Assembly: GCF_024979255.1 (NCBI RefSeq)
Contig: NZ_JANLCN010000012.1
Coordinates: 62,001 to 126,000 of the forward strand
DNA from: Herbiconiux moechotypicola
GTDB taxonomy: Bacteria; Actinomycetota; Actinomycetes; Actinomycetales; Microbacteriaceae
Length of the DNA: 64,000 bases
Direction of reading: 5' to 3'
Part shown: one piece after another, positions 44,643 through 53,751 of the stretch
Layout: each line of letters begins with the position of its first letter
Numbering within the stretch: the first letter of the stretch is position 1
The notes under the pieces: generated by a model
What the model saw: only the letters and a program-made list of their open reading frames with translations
Told to the model about the DNA's origin: nothing
The model's database searches: none
Program-made: the position numbers and the translations under genes

Positions 44643-45717
44643 GCACGAGTCCAGCCACGAGAAGCGCGTCGAGTGCCGCCTGCACGAGAACTTGGGGGTC
44701 TTCACCCTCCGGCCGGCCGTGGCGGGCGACGACCGCGTCAACGACCTGAGCCGCGCTCGACGGGGTGGCGAGCGCATCCCAGACGGCGGGCCCGATGCCG
44801 TCGAGCACGTGGACGTGTCGGCCGTGCAGCACCACGTACTCCGCGCCGATCTGCAGTTGGTCGAGGGGGAGCACGCGGAGGTACTCGCCCGCTGAGGGCG
44901 CCTCGGCGTGCGTTGATGGAGGGACGACACTCCACCCTTCGATGGCGGCCGGCCTCTCGAGCAGCGTCGGCACGACGGTGGCGACGGTGTCTGCCTCGCT
45001 GTATCGCAGCGCGCAGATGCCCCCGATCGCGTCGATCAGTGCCGCGAGCCGCTGCAAGGGCCGGGGAAGCTCGGGAAGGTAGCTCAGCTCCGGCACCATG
45101 GAGACGAGTGCCTCCCGCATCGGAACGGCGCTGACCTGCGGCTCCTGCACGTGCTCGGCGACGCGGTCCAGCAGCACGACCGCGCCGATCGACAGTGGGG
45201 CATCTGGCAGGGGGAGGAGACCGAGCGATTCGGGCGCGACCTGCGACTTGCGACCCGGGTTCGACGGGTCGTCGATGATGGAGAGCGGCTTTCGGTAGGG
45301 GTAGACGGTGCCGTCTTCACCGATGCCGACGGTCTCGTCGGTGACATAGCCGAAGTGCTGTGCCACGTTCTTGGCGAGCGTGGTCTTGCCTCGCCCGGAG
45401 GGACCGACGAACGCGACCACGCGCCCGTCGTCGGCCGCCACTCCGCACGCGTGCAGCATGACGAGCTCGCTCTTACGCAGCTCGATGGCCGCGAGGGTCA
45501 CGCGTGTCGAGAGCGCGGCGGCGAGGGAGTGCAGATCGGGCGCCGACACGTCGAAGCCACCCTGGGTCGTCAACCCGACGGAGAGCATGACATCGGCGTG
45601 CGCCGTGCTCACGCTGTCGTTCCACAGGCGGGCGACCGTGTCGAGATCGTCTCCGAGTGCTGAGGCGGCCAGCCCCACGGTCGCGCCCAGGGCGTCCACC
45701 CGAACGTCGCCAGTCAT
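44629..45717 (-). CDS. HPr-kinase-like ATP-binding protein with C-terminal PqqD-like domain
   Basis: Residues about 1-100 are an N-terminal domain; a HprK-type P-loop kinase fold follows, with Walker A GPSGRGKTT near residue 113, GYVTDETV after it and DGTVYPYRKPLS. The last ~85 residues are PqqD-like (VLDGIGPAVWDALATPSSAAQVVDAV), the peptide-binding winged-helix module of modified-peptide systems. HprK-like kinases are known from lasso-peptide clusters (paeninodin type), where they phosphorylate peptides. ATG 45717 is chosen because minus-strand TATCGT is exactly 6 bases upstream; an ATG at 45735 is an alternative. The substrate is unknown. It overlaps lepB. Confidence 0.83.
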   Translation of the reverse strand: MTGDVRVDALGATVGLAASALGDDLDTVARLWNDSVSTAHADVMLSVGLTTQGGFDVSAPDLHSLAAALSTRVTLAAIELRKSELVMLHACGVAADDGRVVAFVGPSGRGKTTLAKNVAQHFGYVTDETVGIGEDGTVYPYRKPLSIIDDPSNPGRKSQVAPESLGLLPLPDAPLSIGAVVLLDRVAEHVQEPQVSAVPMREALVSMVPELSYLPELPRPLQRLAALIDAIGGICALRYSEADTVATVVPTLLERPAAIEGWSVVPPSTHAEAPSAGEYLRVLPLDQLQIGAEYVVLHGRHVHVLDGIGPAVWDALATPSSAAQVVDAVVARHGRPEGEDPQVLVQAALDALLVAGLVHVGE

Positions 45718-45723
45718 CGTCAC

Positions 45724-45729
45724 ACGATA
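45724..45729 (-). promoter_or_regulatory. -10 element for the HprK-like gene, leaderless
   Basis: Minus-strand TATCGT with exactly 6 bases to ATG 45717, between the pyruvyltransferase gene and this gene. It indicates that HprK-like and lepB form their own transcription unit. Confidence 0.5.
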
Positions 45730-45796
45730 TCGCATGACGTCGACCGCCCGACCCCGTTCACCGTGAGCCACGTAGTGGGCTCGTCCAGTGTGGGGA

Positions 45797-46603
45797 TCAG
45801 CCGCCGTCCACCGGACCTTTCGACCACAGATCACGCGGAAACGCGGCGATGAGAGCCTCAGAGTCCCAACTCACGGGAAGCGGCTCGCCGCCCATCTCGA
45901 GTGCTGAATCGATGCTCTCGGCCACGGAAAAGTCTTCGCGACCGGTTCCGGCATAGTAATCCTGATACTTGAAGAGCGGCTCTGTCGTCGAGCGCACGAG
46001 CCGCGCTGGGACTCCGAAGCTCTCGGCGACGATGACACCATGCAGTGAGCTGCCGACGACGAACTCGGCCGATGCGATTCGCTTGAGGACGGACCACACC
46101 TCGTTCGTGGGATTCACGACGTCACGCCGCGATTTGACCTGACGGAAGTCGTGGAGATTCGGCACCACAAGATGATCTGCTTCCAGTGCGTCAGATCGTA
46201 AGGTCGCTCGATCCCACAGATGACCGACGAGAAGGCCTGGATCGCCGAAGACGGGAGGAGCGTCGATGCCTCGCTCCTGCAGGTAGGACCGTGTGAGAGG
46301 CCCGCGGACAGCGCGAACGTCGAGAGCGGTCGCCGGGAGCGTCTCGGTGATGGATTTCCCGTTGACCCCTGTACCCCACACGGTGTCGCCAGTCCTGGCC
46401 ATTCTCATGATGGAACCTACCGAGACGAGCCGGCGTTCGTCAGAAGGCTCTTCGAGATGTTCCCTGGCGACGAGCTCGGCGACGATCAGTGGTCCGAGTA
46501 GATCACCGAAATTGTCGACCCGCTTCCGGAGTGGAACCCAGCGACCCAGCTTGCCCGACACCACGGGACGAGAAGGATTCCAATGCACCACTTCGACACT
46601 CAT
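45797..46603 (-). CDS. polysaccharide pyruvyl transferase family protein
   Basis: A 268-residue member of the PS_pyruv_trans family, which adds a pyruvate ketal to sugar residues of exported polysaccharides. Family features include NFGDLLGPLI near the N-terminus, GTGVNGKS, RAVRGPLTRSYL, GDPGLLV, VPNLHDFR, and SSLHGVIVAESFGVPARL near the C-terminus. Those last segments form the active-site region in the family. ATG 46603 has GGGAGGGGG about 4 bases upstream. A separate -10 (TATTCT, minus strand, 46648-46653) suggests a promoter of its own. The donor would be phosphoenolpyruvate. Confidence 0.88.
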   Translation of the reverse strand: MSVEVVHWNPSRPVVSGKLGRWVPLRKRVDNFGDLLGPLIVAELVAREHLEEPSDERRLVSVGSIMRMARTGDTVWGTGVNGKSITETLPATALDVRAVRGPLTRSYLQERGIDAPPVFGDPGLLVGHLWDRATLRSDALEADHLVVPNLHDFRQVKSRRDVVNPTNEVWSVLKRIASAEFVVGSSLHGVIVAESFGVPARLVRSTTEPLFKYQDYYAGTGREDFSVAESIDSALEMGGEPLPVSWDSEALIAAFPRDLWSKGPVDGG

Positions 46604-46647
46604 GAAACCCCCTCCCAGGCCGGTTCCTCCGGCTGACCACCGCGCTC

Positions 46648-46653
46648 AGAATA
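46648..46653 (-). promoter_or_regulatory. candidate -10 element for the pyruvyl transferase gene
   Basis: Minus-strand TATTCT about 45 bases before ATG 46603, just after the upstream phosphatase stop. Confidence 0.35.
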
Positions 46654-46668
46654 GCTGACCTGGACGCC

Positions 46669-47277
46669 CTACCTCGTTCGGCCGGATCCAATCAGTGAGC
46701 CGGAGAGTTCCGAGACGAGCATCTCGATGCGCTGCCCGACGGCTTCGTGGGTTGCCGCAGATCGGCGATAAGGGTCGATCACATCGTCTTGCTCACCAAG
46801 CGTCACCAGAGGCCGACTCCTTGAAGCATCCATCGATACATCGAAGAGATCGCGCCCCTCGTTGAGCCCCGTCACCTGGAGCGGGTGCTCCTTCATCAGA
46901 CGCACAATCTCAACAAGCGTGAAAGTGCGCCTCATGGCAACCGGAAACTCCTGTGTCAGCTCGTCACGCTGGGCACGCGTCAGTGTCAGGAACATGGAGC
47001 CAGAGCGTGCCAAATCAGAGCCAAGCTGTCTAGCGTGATGTGTCGGGTCGAGTCCGTTTCGCTCGGCGATCGCAGCCGGAATGGCATCCATCGCCCCGCC
47101 GACCACAGCGTGGAGGCCCGCACTCGTCACGAGAGGGTCGACGGCGCCCGCGTCGGCCAACCTCTTCCGCATGAGCTTCTCTGCGAGCGGTGATCGGCAA
47201 ATGTTGCCCGTGCACACGAAGACGAGTACCGATGGGCCCGATGGCTTGCTCGGTGGCCCGAAGAGGTCGCCCAGCAC
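46669..47277 (-). CDS. low-molecular-weight protein tyrosine phosphatase
   Basis: The P-loop CTGNICRSP gives nucleophile Cys22 and Arg28, and the general acid Asp is in the DPYRRS segment near the C-terminus. Length is about 200 residues, longer than the 150-residue core because of extra helices, as in Wzb partners of actinobacteria. GTG 47277 begins directly after the tyrosine kinase stop (no gap), so the kinase and phosphatase are one operon, the usual Wzc-Wzb pairing for capsule control. Confidence 0.92.
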   Translation of the reverse strand: MLGDLFGPPSKPSGPSVLVFVCTGNICRSPLAEKLMRKRLADAGAVDPLVTSAGLHAVVGGAMDAIPAAIAERNGLDPTHHARQLGSDLARSGSMFLTLTRAQRDELTQEFPVAMRRTFTLVEIVRLMKEHPLQVTGLNEGRDLFDVSMDASRSRPLVTLGEQDDVIDPYRRSAATHEAVGQRIEMLVSELSGSLIGSGRTR

Positions 47278-48933
47278 TCAGGAGTCCTTCGCCCGTGCAC
47301 GCAACTCACGTCGCGTCATCGCCCCGGCGTTACTTGTCGTAACGGTCGAATCGGTTCGAGCCTCAGACGGTGCCAGATCCCCGAGATCGGTTCCCGTGAT
47401 GATTTCCTGGAATTGGCGGTCGTCGTCGTGAGACGAACGACTGGTCGAACTCACTGTCGACGCCTCTTGGGTTGCACCCCGTGCTTCCGCCCCGGAATCC
47501 GTCTCGGGCGGCTCGTTGCTCTCGGGCCCGTCGTCTGGCCGGCTCCTGTAGTCTCCCCGATAGCCGTAGTAGCCGTACGAGGAGCCCGGACCGCGGCGCG
47601 GGACGCGGTTCAGGATCACACCGAGGCACCGGCCATTTGCGCGTTGGAGGTTCTGAAGCGCCTTCGAGAGAGCTTCGAAGGTGGTCTTCCCGACGCTGGC
47701 AACCACGAGCGCGCCATCCGTGTTGTGACTGAGGATCGCGGCATCGGTCACGGGGATGAGTGGAGGGGCGTCGATGAGCACGATCGCATGTTCGGAGAGT
47801 TCTTCGACCAGCGCGTGCATGCGTTCCGATCCCAGTAGTTCGCTCGGGTTCGGAGGGGTCTTGCCTGCCGCCATGATCAGCAGGCGACCGGACGAGCCCC
47901 ACGGCTGGAGAACGTCGACCGCGTCTGAGCGGCCCGCCAGCACGTCGGTGAGGCCGGCTCCACCCACGAGATTGAACGTACGAGAGACCGTGGGGCGTCT
48001 GAGGTCCGCGTCGACAAGGATCACCGGCTGTCCGCCCGCCGCGAGAACGATGGCGAGGTTCGCAATGGTCGTCGATTTGCCATCACCCGGCAGGGGGCTC
48101 GTGACGACGATCACGCGAGGTGGGTTGTCCACGTCCATGAACTGGAGATTCGTGCGGAGTTCTCTAAGGGCCTCGGCCACGGCGACGTCATCGTCGGCCA
48201 GCATCGCGTAATCGGTGGAACCGTCGATGGTGACCAATCGGTCTTCATCGGTGAAGCGGCGGTCGATAGGTATGGTTCCCACGACGGCCACTCCGGATTC
48301 GCGCTCGACCGATGCAGAATCACGGATGCGGCGATCCAGGGTGTGTCTGATGAATGCATAGGCGAGGCCGAGGATCGCACCGATACCCAGACCCACCGCG
48401 ATGGCAAGGCGGGTGTTAGGAGACGTGGGATTCGACGGGAGCACGGCCGAGTCGAGCGGTATAAGTTGCACAACGCTCGTGGAGCCGTCGCCTGCACCCT
48501 CAATCGTCGAGATCTGCTGAGCGATTCCGCGCAACCACGCCTCAGCAAGGTCACGAGCCTCGCTCGGACTCGGCCCTTCCGCGGTCACCTTGATCAGCAC
48601 GGTGTCCGTCGGGTTTGATACGACGATCCGACTCACCAGAGCTTCGGGACTGGTGTTCGTCAGGCCCAAGTCGTCGATTGCGAACTGTGCGACAGCTCGG
48701 GAGGTGCCCACATCGATGTACGACCGCACCTTCGACTGCGCGAGGTTGTCACCCACGAGTGCGTTTCCCGTGTCGGAGTTGCTGCCCGCTGATACGTAGC
48801 CGCTCGAATCCGCCTGGTAGACCTTCGGCTGGAGGAGGGTCCAGCCGAACGCGGCGACTCCGCCGATGAGAGTGATGAGGACGATGGCGACCCAATGCGC
48901 CCGGAGCACCGGCAGGTAGGCGCGTAACTCCAT
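47278..48933 (-). CDS. polysaccharide co-polymerase/tyrosine autokinase (Wzz-Wzc type)
   Basis: The N-terminal Wzz domain has two membrane helices (about residues 15-35 and 175-195) with an extracellular loop. The cytoplasmic bacterial tyrosine kinase has Walker A SPLPGDGKSTT, Walker A' VILVDADLRRP and Walker B VLIDAPP. A Tyr cluster (YGYYGYRGDYR) lies near residue 450, and the tail of about 90 residues is acidic and Ser/Thr-rich. It sets polymer length and is probably dephosphorylated by the adjacent phosphatase. ATG 48933 follows AGAGGG. TACAAT (minus strand, 49006-49011) is a possible -10. Confidence 0.94.
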   Translation of the reverse strand: MELRAYLPVLRAHWVAIVLITLIGGVAAFGWTLLQPKVYQADSSGYVSAGSNSDTGNALVGDNLAQSKVRSYIDVGTSRAVAQFAIDDLGLTNTSPEALVSRIVVSNPTDTVLIKVTAEGPSPSEARDLAEAWLRGIAQQISTIEGAGDGSTSVVQLIPLDSAVLPSNPTSPNTRLAIAVGLGIGAILGLAYAFIRHTLDRRIRDSASVERESGVAVVGTIPIDRRFTDEDRLVTIDGSTDYAMLADDDVAVAEALRELRTNLQFMDVDNPPRVIVVTSPLPGDGKSTTIANLAIVLAAGGQPVILVDADLRRPTVSRTFNLVGGAGLTDVLAGRSDAVDVLQPWGSSGRLLIMAAGKTPPNPSELLGSERMHALVEELSEHAIVLIDAPPLIPVTDAAILSHNTDGALVVASVGKTTFEALSKALQNLQRANGRCLGVILNRVPRRGPGSSYGYYGYRGDYRSRPDDGPESNEPPETDSGAEARGATQEASTVSSTSRSSHDDDRQFQEIITGTDLGDLAPSEARTDSTVTTSNAGAMTRRELRARAKDS

Positions 48934-49005
48934 CTGATCCCTCTAATCTCTTCGCGGGACATCAACGTCATGTCGGTCGATTCGGCGATCCACTCGATCC
49001 GACCC

Positions 49006-49011
49006 ATTGTA
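49006..49011 (-). promoter_or_regulatory. candidate -10 element for the tyrosine kinase operon
   Basis: Minus-strand TACAAT, about 70 bases before ATG 48933. A second, divergent -10 (TATAGT, 49097-49102) lies on the plus strand, so this 228-base gap is the divergent control region of the locus. Confidence 0.45.
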
Positions 49012-49096
49012 GGTGGCAACGACGTCGTCCATCATCCTCAGTCAGTGGCTCCCGAGGCTCGACATCGCCGAGCCGGGAGGGCGCGAGCGGGCAAAC

Positions 49097-49102
49097 TATA
49101 GT
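49097..49102 (+). promoter_or_regulatory. candidate -10 element for the acyltransferase operon
   Basis: TATAGT, about 60 bases before the acyltransferase GTG. The -35 is unclear. Confidence 0.45.
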
Positions 49103-49161
49103 TAAGCCCGGGTCGGGCGCGGGAGGTGCGCTCGGATGGATGGCGGTCGGAGGGGCGTTTG

Positions 49162-51162
49162 GTGGGCTTCAGGGGCGACATTCAAGGACTACGCGCCATC
49201 GCTGTCGCCTCGGTCGTGCTGTACCACGCCGGCATCCCGTTCCTGTCGGGCGGATATGTCGGCGTCGACATCTTCTTCGTCATCTCCGGCTTCCTCATCA
49301 CGAGTCACCTTCTGGCCGGAATCGAGCGCGACGGCCGGGTGAGGTTCGCGTCCTTCTACGCACGACGCGCCAGGCGGATCCTGCCCGCATCCTTCCTCGT
49401 GCTGGCTGCCACCGCCATCGCCACCGCGATCGTGCTGCCACCCCTTCAACGGGTCGGCGCATTCCAGGATGCGATTGCGACTGCCCTCTACGTGCCGAAC
49501 TACCTCTTCGCGGTGCAGGGCAACAACTATCTGGCAGAGACAGCGCCTTCGGCGTTCCAGCACTACTGGTCGCTCGGAGTCGAAGAGCAGTTCTATCTCA
49601 TCTGGCCTGCGGTGCTCGGCTTGCTCTTCTTCCTCGTCCGGTCCCGGAAGGCCATCGGCGCCCTGCTGGTGGTGCTCGTGGTCGTTTCGTTCGTGCTGTG
49701 CGTCTTCTTGACGTACAGGTCCCAGCCCTGGGCGTTCTTCTCGCTCCCGACACGTGCCTGGGAACTGGGCATCGGTGGATTGGTGGCGTATGTCGTCACG
49801 GTTCAGAAGCGCACGCTTTCCCCGCGAGTGGCTCCAGTGGTCGGATGGCTCGGCGTTACGGGCATCCTTGCCAGCGTTCTCCTCTTCAACGAGGAGACGC
49901 CTTTTCCCGGTTACACCGCAGCTCTGCCTGTCCTTGCCACGGCCATGGTCATCTGCGCTGGGGCAACTGTCACGACCACGGGGCCGGGCTGGATCCTTTC
50001 CAGGCGGCCCATGCTCTTCATCGGGCTGATCTCGTATTCGCTCTATCTGGTGCACTGGCCGGCGCTCGTCATTCCTCAAGCGGCCGTCGGATATGAGACC
50101 CCGCTTCCTCTCGCCGTCACAGTGGCGATCGCCTTGGCCTGCGTTCCCCTTGCGTGGTTGCTCTACAAGTTCGTCGAAGACCCGGCTCGGAAGTGGAGCT
50201 GGCTGGCTCGCGCTCGTCCGCGCCGGTCTCTTCTGACCGCTCTGGCGGCATCACTGATAGTGGTGATCGTTGGTGGCGCGGGCATAGCGGTGACGCGTGC
50301 CATCCCTTTGGCGTCTGGTCGGAGCGCGCCCCAGACTGTCGCGGAGGCTCCGCCCCAGTTCACGGAGTTCGTGCCGTCCAATGTGACTCCATCGCTGTGG
50401 ACGGTGGAGGATGACAATCCACCTCTTTACGCCGATGGCTGCCATCGATCGTTCGATGAGACGACCGGGGAGGGTTGCCGATTCGGAGCGGACGAGTCGC
50501 CGACGATCGCTCTGTTCGGTGATTCCCACGCCGCGCAATGGTTTCCGGCACTGCTCGACTTCGCGACAGCGAACGGGTATGCCGTGGAGACCTATACCAA
50601 GAGTTCCTGTCCGTCTGTCGATCTCCCGCTGCTCCGCAACGGCGTGCCATACACGGCTTGCGACACTTGGCGAGCCAACGTGATCGCTGACATGCAGGCC
50701 GATCCGCCGATGGCGGTTCTACTGGCCAATTTCGGTGTGGCCGAGCCCGTGGACAGGACCACCGACTACACGGATGCGTGGGGTGCGGGGCTCCGAAGCA
50801 TGGTGGAGCAGCTCCAGGCATTCACGAGTGTCGGGTTGATTGCGGACACGCCCAACATGGGAGAGACCCCGTCTCTGTGTCTCTCTGCCCATCTCGAAGA
50901 CACCCGACCGTGCGAACGCGCGGCATCTGAGGCTCTCTCGGCTCCGACGCGTCAGGTGGAGAGTGAGGTCGCCGATGAACTGCTGACGATGACGATCGAC
51001 TTGACTCCCTTCTTCTGTTCCGACGTGTGTTCCCCGATCATCGGCAACGAGGTGGTCTACCGCGACTCGCATCATATGACGGCGACGTTCAGTTCGAGCC
51101 TCTCTGGGGCGCTCGGCGACCAGCTCACGGCCCAGCTGCCGCAGGGATCTGGGACGGGATGA
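49162..51162 (+). CDS. OafA-type sugar O-acyltransferase with SGNH domain
   Basis: An acyltransferase-3 membrane domain of about ten helices (residues 1-380; first block FRGDIQGLRAIAVASVVLYHAG, and SLGVEEQFYLIWP) followed by an extracellular SGNH hydrolase-like domain with LFGDSHAAQW (Ser) and DSHHMT (Asp-His). In this family the acyl group is passed through the membrane and put on a surface sugar, usually as O-acetyl. GTG 49162 is chosen because AGGGG lies 6 bases upstream; GTG 49126 is an alternative. The stop overlaps the PqqD-like start by 4 bases, an odd partner for an acyltransferase. Confidence 0.9.
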   Translation: MGFRGDIQGLRAIAVASVVLYHAGIPFLSGGYVGVDIFFVISGFLITSHLLAGIERDGRVRFASFYARRARRILPASFLVLAATAIATAIVLPPLQRVGAFQDAIATALYVPNYLFAVQGNNYLAETAPSAFQHYWSLGVEEQFYLIWPAVLGLLFFLVRSRKAIGALLVVLVVVSFVLCVFLTYRSQPWAFFSLPTRAWELGIGGLVAYVVTVQKRTLSPRVAPVVGWLGVTGILASVLLFNEETPFPGYTAALPVLATAMVICAGATVTTTGPGWILSRRPMLFIGLISYSLYLVHWPALVIPQAAVGYETPLPLAVTVAIALACVPLAWLLYKFVEDPARKWSWLARARPRRSLLTALAASLIVVIVGGAGIAVTRAIPLASGRSAPQTVAEAPPQFTEFVPSNVTPSLWTVEDDNPPLYADGCHRSFDETTGEGCRFGADESPTIALFGDSHAAQWFPALLDFATANGYAVETYTKSSCPSVDLPLLRNGVPYTACDTWRANVIADMQADPPMAVLLANFGVAEPVDRTTDYTDAWGAGLRSMVEQLQAFTSVGLIADTPNMGETPSLCLSAHLEDTRPCERAASEALSAPTRQVESEVADELLTMTIDLTPFFCSDVCSPIIGNEVVYRDSHHMTATFSSSLSGALGDQLTAQLPQGSGTG

Positions 51163-51467
51163 CGGCGACGGACCTGATCTGGCGGCACAGTCCGGACGTG
51201 GCCTGGACGCAGTCACACGACCGTGTCTTCCTCCTGAACCTCGGCGGGCCGGACGAGCTCCCGAGCGCGCTCGAGGGCAGCGGCTCGCGAATCTGGCTCG
51301 AGTTGAACGGGAAACGGAGTGTCGCCGAGGTCATCGAAGATCTGGCGACGTCATTCGACGTCGATGGGGCAGCCATCGAGGACGAAGTGCTCGAGTTCGT
51401 CGAGTCTCTCGCGGTCATCGGGGCTGTCGTCCCTGCGGGCGGCGCTCAATCCGACAGGCTCCCGTAG
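51159..51467 (+). CDS. stand-alone PqqD-like protein
   Basis: A 102-residue protein whose fold matches PqqD: LNLGGPDELPSALEGSGSRIWLELNGKRSVAEVIEDL and a C-terminal helix (EVLEFVESLAVIGAV). PqqD domains bind leader peptides of modified peptides. ATG 51159 overlaps the OafA stop (ATGA), so both are translated together. The PqqD-like tail of the HprK-like gene 5 kb away suggests that they serve the same unknown peptide or carrier. No precursor peptide was found nearby. Confidence 0.8.
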   Translation: MTATDLIWRHSPDVAWTQSHDRVFLLNLGGPDELPSALEGSGSRIWLELNGKRSVAEVIEDLATSFDVDGAAIEDEVLEFVESLAVIGAVVPAGGAQSDRLP

Positions 51468-51470
51468 TCT
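51465..51470 (+). promoter_or_regulatory. candidate -10 element for the second phosphatase gene
   Basis: TAGTCT overlaps the PqqD-like stop, about 30 bases before ATG 51501, giving a short leader with GGAGG. Confidence 0.35.
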
Positions 51471-51500
51471 GGTTCATGCGCGACGAGGAGGAATGAAGGC

Positions 51501-52100
51501 ATGCAGGCGCAACGAGTGAGGATCCTGACGGTGTGTTCCGGCAACATCTGTCGATCCCCGTTGGCTGAACTGACGCTCGCGTCACGACTGGAGCCCTGGG
51601 GCGAGTTCGAGGTGTCGTCCGCTGGAAGCATTGCGCGGGACGGAGACGTCATGCCCGACGAGGCCCGCGCGCTCGCCAGGCGTTTCGGCGTCGATCCCGA
51701 GCAGCACCGCGCCCGGTATCTCACCGAAGACATCGTCGGTGACGCGGACCTAATCTTTGCGATGGCCCGATCGCATCGGAGTGACGTCGTGCGAATGGCT
51801 CCCTCGAAGGTCTCGAGAACGTTCACCATCCGTGAGTTCGCCCGCCTGTCAAGCACGCTCAGCGATCAGCAACTCGAACAACAGTCAAGCGGCGACACTC
51901 TTGGCGACCGGGTCGCCGCCGCTGTGCGGGTGGTGTTCGCCCAGAAGGCCGCGGCGGGATACGTCTCCGACCCGGAATTGGACGACGTCGTCGATCCGTA
52001 CCGACGTTCGAGCGCCACCTACGAGCGCTCATGGAACGAGCTCATACCGGCTGTCGAGGAGGTCGCGCGCGTGCTCACCATCGCTGCGCGAGCGACGTGA
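51501..52100 (+). CDS. low-molecular-weight tyrosine phosphatase, second copy
   Basis: P-loop CSGNICRSP (Cys12, Arg18) and the terminal DPYRRS with the general-acid Asp. It is about 200 residues like the copy at 46669, but the two differ clearly in sequence, so they are not a recent duplication. ATG 51501 follows GAGGAGG. It is likely to serve the same tyrosine kinase or a different phospho-target. It lies between the PqqD-like gene and the initiating glycosyltransferase. Confidence 0.92.
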   Translation: MQAQRVRILTVCSGNICRSPLAELTLASRLEPWGEFEVSSAGSIARDGDVMPDEARALARRFGVDPEQHRARYLTEDIVGDADLIFAMARSHRSDVVRMAPSKVSRTFTIREFARLSSTLSDQQLEQQSSGDTLGDRVAAAVRVVFAQKAAAGYVSDPELDDVVDPYRRSSATYERSWNELIPAVEEVARVLTIAARAT

Positions 52101-52243
52101 TCGGCGGCTAGCTCGGTTCGGGTCGCGATTGTTACGGGCGCGCAACGTGTCGTTCATCGCTGCGACACACCGGAACCAGTCATGGAACTAGATTCATCTC
52201 GGGGAAGATTGCCAATGAGTAGAGACTTGACGAGGTACGCACG

Positions 52244-53731
52244 ATGACCGCTGCCGCGCAACGCGTTCCTAGCAGTCGCGTGAGCGACCCGGCCCCGCAC
52301 GATTGGCGCCTGGCCTACAGTCGACGACTCAGCCTCACCGATTTCATCGTCATCGCGATCGCCGTAGCGAGCACACAGTTCCTGTGGTTCGGATTCTCGG
52401 CCAACGGCGTGGCATTCCGCGGGAATCTCGACTTTCTGGCTGTGAGCTACACGACGGTTTCGATAGTGCTGACCCTTTCGTGGACCGCGATCCTGGGTAT
52501 CTACGGTTCTCGGGGTGATCGGCTCATCGGAACCGGAGTGAGTGAGTATCGTCTGGTCGTCGATTCGAGCTTCCGACTATTCGGTGTGTTCGCGATAATA
52601 TCCTTCCTTTTTCAGATCGATTTCAGTCGCGGTTATTTCATCCTGGCATTCCCGTTGGGCACCATCGCTCTGGTCATCGAACGCTGGCTGTGGCGAAAAT
52701 GGCTCACCACGAGGCGGTCCCGGGGTGAGTACTCGGCGAAGGTGCTTCTGGTGGGGTCCGAGACCTCAGTTCTGCACACGGCGACTGAACTTGCCAGACG
52801 ACCCCAGGCCGGCTATCACGTCGTGGGTGCGTGCGTGGCGAGTGGCCGAGTAGCTGACTACTTGCCGGGAACCACGATCCCCGTGGCGGGCAATGTCGAC
52901 CGCGTCGCTCAAGCCATTGCGGCGACCGGTGCCGACACGATCGTCATCACGAGCTCAGACGAACTCTCACCCGAGAAGATCCGGGAGTTGAGCTGGTCGT
53001 TGGAGCCTGGTAGGCAGCACCTGGTCGTGGCCCCCAGCCTTACCGACATCGGTGGACCACGCATCCACACCAGGCCCGTTGCAGGTCTGCCGCTCATCCA
53101 TGTCGAGACTCCGCGGTACGAAGGATTCAAGCGCTATCAGAAGCGGATTTTCGACTTCCTTGCATCTGGTCTGTTGATCCTGCTCCTCGCTCCTGTCCTG
53201 TTGATCATCTCAGGGGTGATCCGACTCAGTACGCCGGGGCCGGTGCTCTTCAAGCAGGAGCGAGTGGGTCTGAACGGGTCAACGTTCAAGATGCTCAAGT
53301 TCCGTTCTATGGTGACGGACGCCGAAGCGCTCATGGTGCATCTGGAAGCCACTGAGCGAGCGGAAGGCAATGCCGTCCTGTTCAAGATGAAGGATGACCC
53401 GCGGGTGACGCGAGTCGGCAGAGTCCTGCGCAAGTACAGCCTCGACGAACTCCCACAGCTGTTCAACGTGCTCCGCGGCGACATGTCACTCATCGGTCCC
53501 CGGCCTCCATTGCAGCGAGAGGTCGATCTCTACGAATCCCACGTCCATCGTCGTTTTCTGATGAAGCCCGGCATCACTGGTCTCTGGCAGGTCAGCGGAC
53601 GATCGGACCTCTCGTGGGAGGACTCGGTGAGACTTGATCTCTACTATGTGGAAAACTGGTCGATGGTGGGCGACTTCATTATTCTGTTGAAGACCGTTCG
53701 AGCAGTGTTCGCGAGCAGCGGAGCCTACTAG
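52244..53731 (+). CDS. initiating phosphoglycosyltransferase (polyprenyl-phosphate sugar-phosphate transferase)
   Basis: WbaP/CpsE-like. Four or so N-terminal membrane helices, a nucleotide-binding-like middle domain (KVLLVGSETSVLHTA, about residues 165-270), then the catalytic bacterial sugar transferase domain: KRIFDFLASGLLI, KQERVGLNG, KMLKFRSM, DELPQLFNVLRGDMSLIGPRPP and KPGITGLWQVSGRS. It transfers sugar-1-phosphate to undecaprenyl phosphate, the first step of repeat-unit assembly. The sugar is probably hexose or HexNAc type but undetermined. ATG 52244 lacks a clear ribosome site; TAGATT (52189) may be the -10. Wzy follows after 20 bases. Confidence 0.94.
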   Translation: MTAAAQRVPSSRVSDPAPHDWRLAYSRRLSLTDFIVIAIAVASTQFLWFGFSANGVAFRGNLDFLAVSYTTVSIVLTLSWTAILGIYGSRGDRLIGTGVSEYRLVVDSSFRLFGVFAIISFLFQIDFSRGYFILAFPLGTIALVIERWLWRKWLTTRRSRGEYSAKVLLVGSETSVLHTATELARRPQAGYHVVGACVASGRVADYLPGTTIPVAGNVDRVAQAIAATGADTIVITSSDELSPEKIRELSWSLEPGRQHLVVAPSLTDIGGPRIHTRPVAGLPLIHVETPRYEGFKRYQKRIFDFLASGLLILLLAPVLLIISGVIRLSTPGPVLFKQERVGLNGSTFKMLKFRSMVTDAEALMVHLEATERAEGNAVLFKMKDDPRVTRVGRVLRKYSLDELPQLFNVLRGDMSLIGPRPPLQREVDLYESHVHRRFLMKPGITGLWQVSGRSDLSWEDSVRLDLYYVENWSMVGDFIILLKTVRAVFASSGAY

Positions 53732-53751
53732 TCGGAGAAGAACGGGGATCG

